From Gemmatimonadota bacterium (GTDB lineage: Bacteria; Gemmatimonadota; Gemmatimonadetes; Longimicrobiales; Gaopeijiaceae), in contig DQPL01000089.1 of assembly GCA_015664885.1 (NCBI GenBank), positions 1 through 64,000 on the forward strand: a stretch of 64,000 nt of DNA, read 5' to 3'. Positions 61,477 to 64,000 of this stretch are shown piece after piece (position 1 is the first letter of the stretch; every line of letters starts with the position of its first letter). Made by a program: the position numbers and the translations under genes. The notes beneath the pieces were generated by a model, which was not told the origin of the DNA, did not search any database, and saw only the letters and a list, made by a program, of their open reading frames with translations.

Positions 61477-63201
61477 GTGAGGTCGCTCCAGCGGCGCATG
61501 ATGTTGGCAGGACTACTCGTCGCCGCTCTTCCGGCGATCCACCCTGCGCAGGCGCAGGAGCTCTCTCGACTCCGGTCCGATCTCAAGCAGGCCTTGGAGA
61601 CGTATCGCTGGCAGGACGCGCAGTGGGGCGTGCTCGTGGTCTCCTTGGACCAGGGCGACACGCTCTTCTCGGTCGGGCCCGACACGCCGCTCGCGCCAGC
61701 ATCCAACCTGAAACTGTTCACCACGGCCGCGGCGTTGCGACGGCTAGGCGCGGACTTCCGCTTCCAGACCTACCTCTTGACGGACGGGGTGGTCAGCCAG
61801 GGGGTGTTGCGCGGCGACCTCGTACTCTACGGGACCGGCGACCCGGGCATCTCCGACCGTTTCTTCTCGGAGAAGGACGGAGTCTTCCAAGTGCTGGTCG
61901 ATCAGCTCGAACAACTCGGGATCACATCAGTCACCGGTAGGCTGATCGCGGACGCGTCCCATCTACCGGGACCGCTGCGTCCCACCGAATGGGACCCCGC
62001 CGACCTCAACGATCACTTTGCTGGCGCGGTCTCGGCGCTCTCGTACAACGACAACGTTGTCTCGTTCAGAGTGATCGCAGGCAATCGCAGCGGAGTGCGA
62101 CCCGAGGTGCAAACGGTACCGGACCACGCCGGCCTCGACGTCGTGAACAACGCACTGACGGTCACCGGTCGAGCGCGCCCGCGCCTCGCCATTTTGCGCG
62201 AGAACCCGCTTGATCCCATTCGGATCGAGGGTCGTGTCACGCGAGGGGCACGCGACGTATGGCGCCAGATGACGGTGTCCTCCCCGCCACACTTCGCGGC
62301 ATCCGCGCTGCGAGCCGTGCTCGTGGAGCGCGGGATCCGAGTGCAAGGCGGAATCCGTGTCGTGGAGACACCCGCCAACTCGATTGTTGGGCGCATTACA
62401 GCCCCCACGGTCACGGGTCGCCGCCGAACCCGGATCCTCGCCAAGCACGTCTCCGCGCCTCTGCACGAATACCTGGCCGTGGTCAACAAGAGAAGCAACA
62501 ATCTCTACGCGGAGCTTCTCTTCCGTACCGTCGGCCGTAGTGTCGAGGGTAGCGGCAGTCCGGCGGCGAGCTCGAAAGCCGTTCTGGATGCTGCCGCCGA
62601 GCTCGGCGTGGCGACCGCGGATCTAGTGCTGCTGGACGGCTCTGGACTCTCGGCCGGGAGTCGTGTAACGGCTGCCTCGTTCGTCGCCCTGCTCGCGGGC
62701 ATGGCCGAGACCGAGCAGTGGCCCGAGTATTGGGCGTCGATGCCGGTGGCCGGACAACGTAGGGAGCTCGGCCGCATGTACCGTACCGCGGCCGCCGGCA
62801 ATCTACGTGCAAAGACCGGCACGATCGAAGGTGTGTCCGCACTCAGCGGCATGGTGCGCTCTCGAGATCAAGAGCGTCTGGCGTTCTCGATTCTCCTGAA
62901 CGGGGCACCGTCGACCACGAGGGCGAAGCGTGTCGAGAACATCATCGGCGCCCGCCTCGCTCAGTTCCAAAGAGCGCCGGGCCAAGCTCCGATGGTCACG
63001 GTCGCCGAGACGACCTCTGCCACGGAGGGGACAGCCGACGACGGTAGGTACCGGGTACGTAGCGGCGAGAGCCTCAGCCTGATCGCCCAACGTCTAGGGC
63101 TTACGCTCGACGCCATGCTTCGAGCCAACCCTCGTGTCGAGCCCAACCGCATCTTCGCCGGGCAGTGGCTCGCGGTTCCTCAACCTGGCGGAGGGAGCTA
63201 G
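61477..63201 (+). CDS. dacB: PBP4-type D-Ala-D-Ala carboxypeptidase with LysM
   Basis: A 574-residue exported peptidoglycan enzyme of the S13 family. The signal peptide (ending PAQAQE) is followed by the SxxK motif SNLK (76-79), SxN as SNN near 341 and KTG (446-448). The long insert between the first two motifs is typical of PBP4/DacB. A LysM module at about 525-570 adds peptidoglycan binding, which most DacB proteins lack. A GTG start at 61477 or an ATG at 61498 are both possible. The stop lies one base from the convergent gene. Confidence 0.93.
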   Translation: MRSLQRRMMLAGLLVAALPAIHPAQAQELSRLRSDLKQALETYRWQDAQWGVLVVSLDQGDTLFSVGPDTPLAPASNLKLFTTAAALRRLGADFRFQTYLLTDGVVSQGVLRGDLVLYGTGDPGISDRFFSEKDGVFQVLVDQLEQLGITSVTGRLIADASHLPGPLRPTEWDPADLNDHFAGAVSALSYNDNVVSFRVIAGNRSGVRPEVQTVPDHAGLDVVNNALTVTGRARPRLAILRENPLDPIRIEGRVTRGARDVWRQMTVSSPPHFAASALRAVLVERGIRVQGGIRVVETPANSIVGRITAPTVTGRRRTRILAKHVSAPLHEYLAVVNKRSNNLYAELLFRTVGRSVEGSGSPAASSKAVLDAAAELGVATADLVLLDGSGLSAGSRVTAASFVALLAGMAETEQWPEYWASMPVAGQRRELGRMYRTAAAGNLRAKTGTIEGVSALSGMVRSRDQERLAFSILLNGAPSTTRAKRVENIIGARLAQFQRAPGQAPMVTVAETTSATEGTADDGRYRVRSGESLSLIAQRLGLTLDAMLRANPRVEPNRIFAGQWLAVPQPGGGS

Positions 63202-63202
63202 C

Positions 63203-64000
63203 TCAACCCGCTGCTAGCAGCCCCACAACGCGCTCCATCTCTTCGACGGTGTTGTAGAAGTGCGGCGCGAAGCGAATCGCGCCGTCACGCACCGAGAATA
63301 CCACCCGCTCCCGCCGCAGGTCGGCAGCCACCGTGCTGACATCGGGGGGGAAGAACGAGATGATGCCGGCACGCCTCGCGGACTCCAACGGCGTCCACAT
63401 GCGCACGTCGGACCTCGCCGACGCCCACTCGATGAGCGGCTCATGCACGTGGAGGATGTGGTCCCGAATGGACTCGACCCCCACCTCGAGCAGAATCTCA
63501 ACCGACCGGGCTAGCCCGAGGTAGTCCTGAACGCCCAGAGTGGCTGGCTCGAACTTGCGGGCGTTGCCCCGCCACTCCTGTTCGTACTGTCGCGTATCCA
63601 AGACCCTCGGGGATCCCTCCAGGGCCAACCATGATGGTACCGGAGGATCGAAGCGACCGAGTAACTCCCGGCGAATCCAGGTAAAGCCGGATCCGAAGGG
63701 AGCGCATAGCCATTTCTGACCGCCCGCAGAGACGACGTCCGCGTGCACGTCGTGGACGCGAAACGGTGCCGCACCCAGGCCCTGAATCGCGTCGACACAG
63801 AACAACACATCGTGGGCCTTGCAACCGGCTCCGAGGCGCGCCAGGTCTGCTCGATATCCCGACGCGAACTGCACCATCGACACCGAGAGCGCTCGCACTC
63901 CCTGGCGCTCGACGGCGGCGAGAAGCGCTGTTTCGTCCGGCAATGCGTCCGAGTCACAGGGTACCACGACGACTCGGAAGCCGCGCTGCTGCAATGACTT
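63203..64000 (-). CDS. Class V aminotransferase (partial, 5' end outside window)
   Basis: At least 265 residues of a fold-type I PLP enzyme are visible; the reading frame is open to the right edge. It shows FCVDAIQGLGAAPFRVHDVH, the PLP-lysine region SAGGQKWLCAPFGSGF and a C-terminal region ending RFAPHFYNTVEEMERVVGLL, as in the cysteine desulfurase/isopenicillin-epimerase-like group. The substrate cannot be told from this part. Confidence 0.88.
   Translation of the reverse strand, partial: KSLQQRGFRVVVVPCDSDALPDETALLAAVERQGVRALSVSMVQFASGYRADLARLGAGCKAHDVLFCVDAIQGLGAAPFRVHDVHADVVSAGGQKWLCAPFGSGFTWIRRELLGRFDPPVPSWLALEGSPRVLDTRQYEQEWRGNARKFEPATLGVQDYLGLARSVEILLEVGVESIRDHILHVHEPLIEWASARSDVRMWTPLESARRAGIISFFPPDVSTVAADLRRERVVFSVRDGAIRFAPHFYNTVEEMERVVGLLAAG

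Overview
The window is a dense, high-GC bacterial chromosome segment made almost entirely of core and housekeeping genes. Gene content points to a didermic, menaquinone-using, cytochrome-c-making bacterium. Signs are a Ccm system I set, an outer-membrane-type SurA/PpiC pair, an MltD-like transglycosylase, FtsEX-EnvC, and a MenG/UbiE methyltransferase without ubiquinone genes. The style (paired M16 proteases, ECF sigma with zinc anti-sigma, many GTG starts in GTGA overlaps) suggests Gemmatimonadota or a close relative. That assignment is inference from gene content, not from a marker-gene search. I saw no rRNA, tRNA, CRISPR array, prophage or insertion sequence.

Layout. 1-11968, all minus strand: a long array of glmM-glmS-dtd-maf-glpK-LOG-like gene, then a cytochrome c maturation operon ccmE-ccmF-(CcmI-like zinc-ribbon protein)-ccmA-ccmB-ccmC-ccmD, then the first codons of a secreted protein. 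12148-19625, plus strand: a Cys/Met PLP enzyme, an M48 protease with a strong terminator, purD, mutM and two M16 proteins. 19701-20441, minus: menaquinone methyltransferase. 20518-24973, plus: an ECF sigma factor with a disturbed 5' end, an anti-sigma factor with two zinc-binding modules, a membrane protein carrying a bactofilin-like segment, a toast-rack-like exported protein and a small membrane protein. These look like one envelope-stress unit. 25036-27745: remnants of exopolysaccharide export genes (a 5'-less Wzz-type fragment and a tyrosine-kinase gene with internal deletions and a frameshift) on either side of an intact mrp gene. 27841-29469: proline catabolic dehydrogenase.

29504-36808, minus: an apparent seven-gene operon, lepA-GT2-ROK kinase-PfkB kinase-STAS/HATPase protein-STAS protein-Cys/Met PLP enzyme, with overlapping stops and starts through most of it. 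37066-52085, plus: a lipoprotein, DUF58 and BatA-like proteins, mfd, two PpiC-type foldases, pdxA, ftsE, ftsX, an EnvC-like activator, holB and moaC. 52089-55373, minus: MltD-like transglycosylase, guaB with a recognisable promoter and a structured leader, and a small unknown protein. 55445-56272, plus: hexapeptide acyltransferase. 56291-58249, minus: acetyl-CoA synthetase. 58374-61443: a metal-export island with a Fur-family-type palindrome, a P1B-4-type ATPase, an unknown gene and a PerR-like regulator. 61477-63201: a PBP4-type carboxypeptidase with LysM. 63203 to the end: a class V aminotransferase cut by the window edge.

The points most worth a second look are the PerR-like regulator/P1B-4 ATPase pair with its operator candidate, the two-protein STAS/HATPase switch at the end of the lepA operon, the tandem-zinc-module anti-sigma cluster with a sigma gene lacking a proper start, the decayed polysaccharide locus, and the CxxxY-type CcmE.
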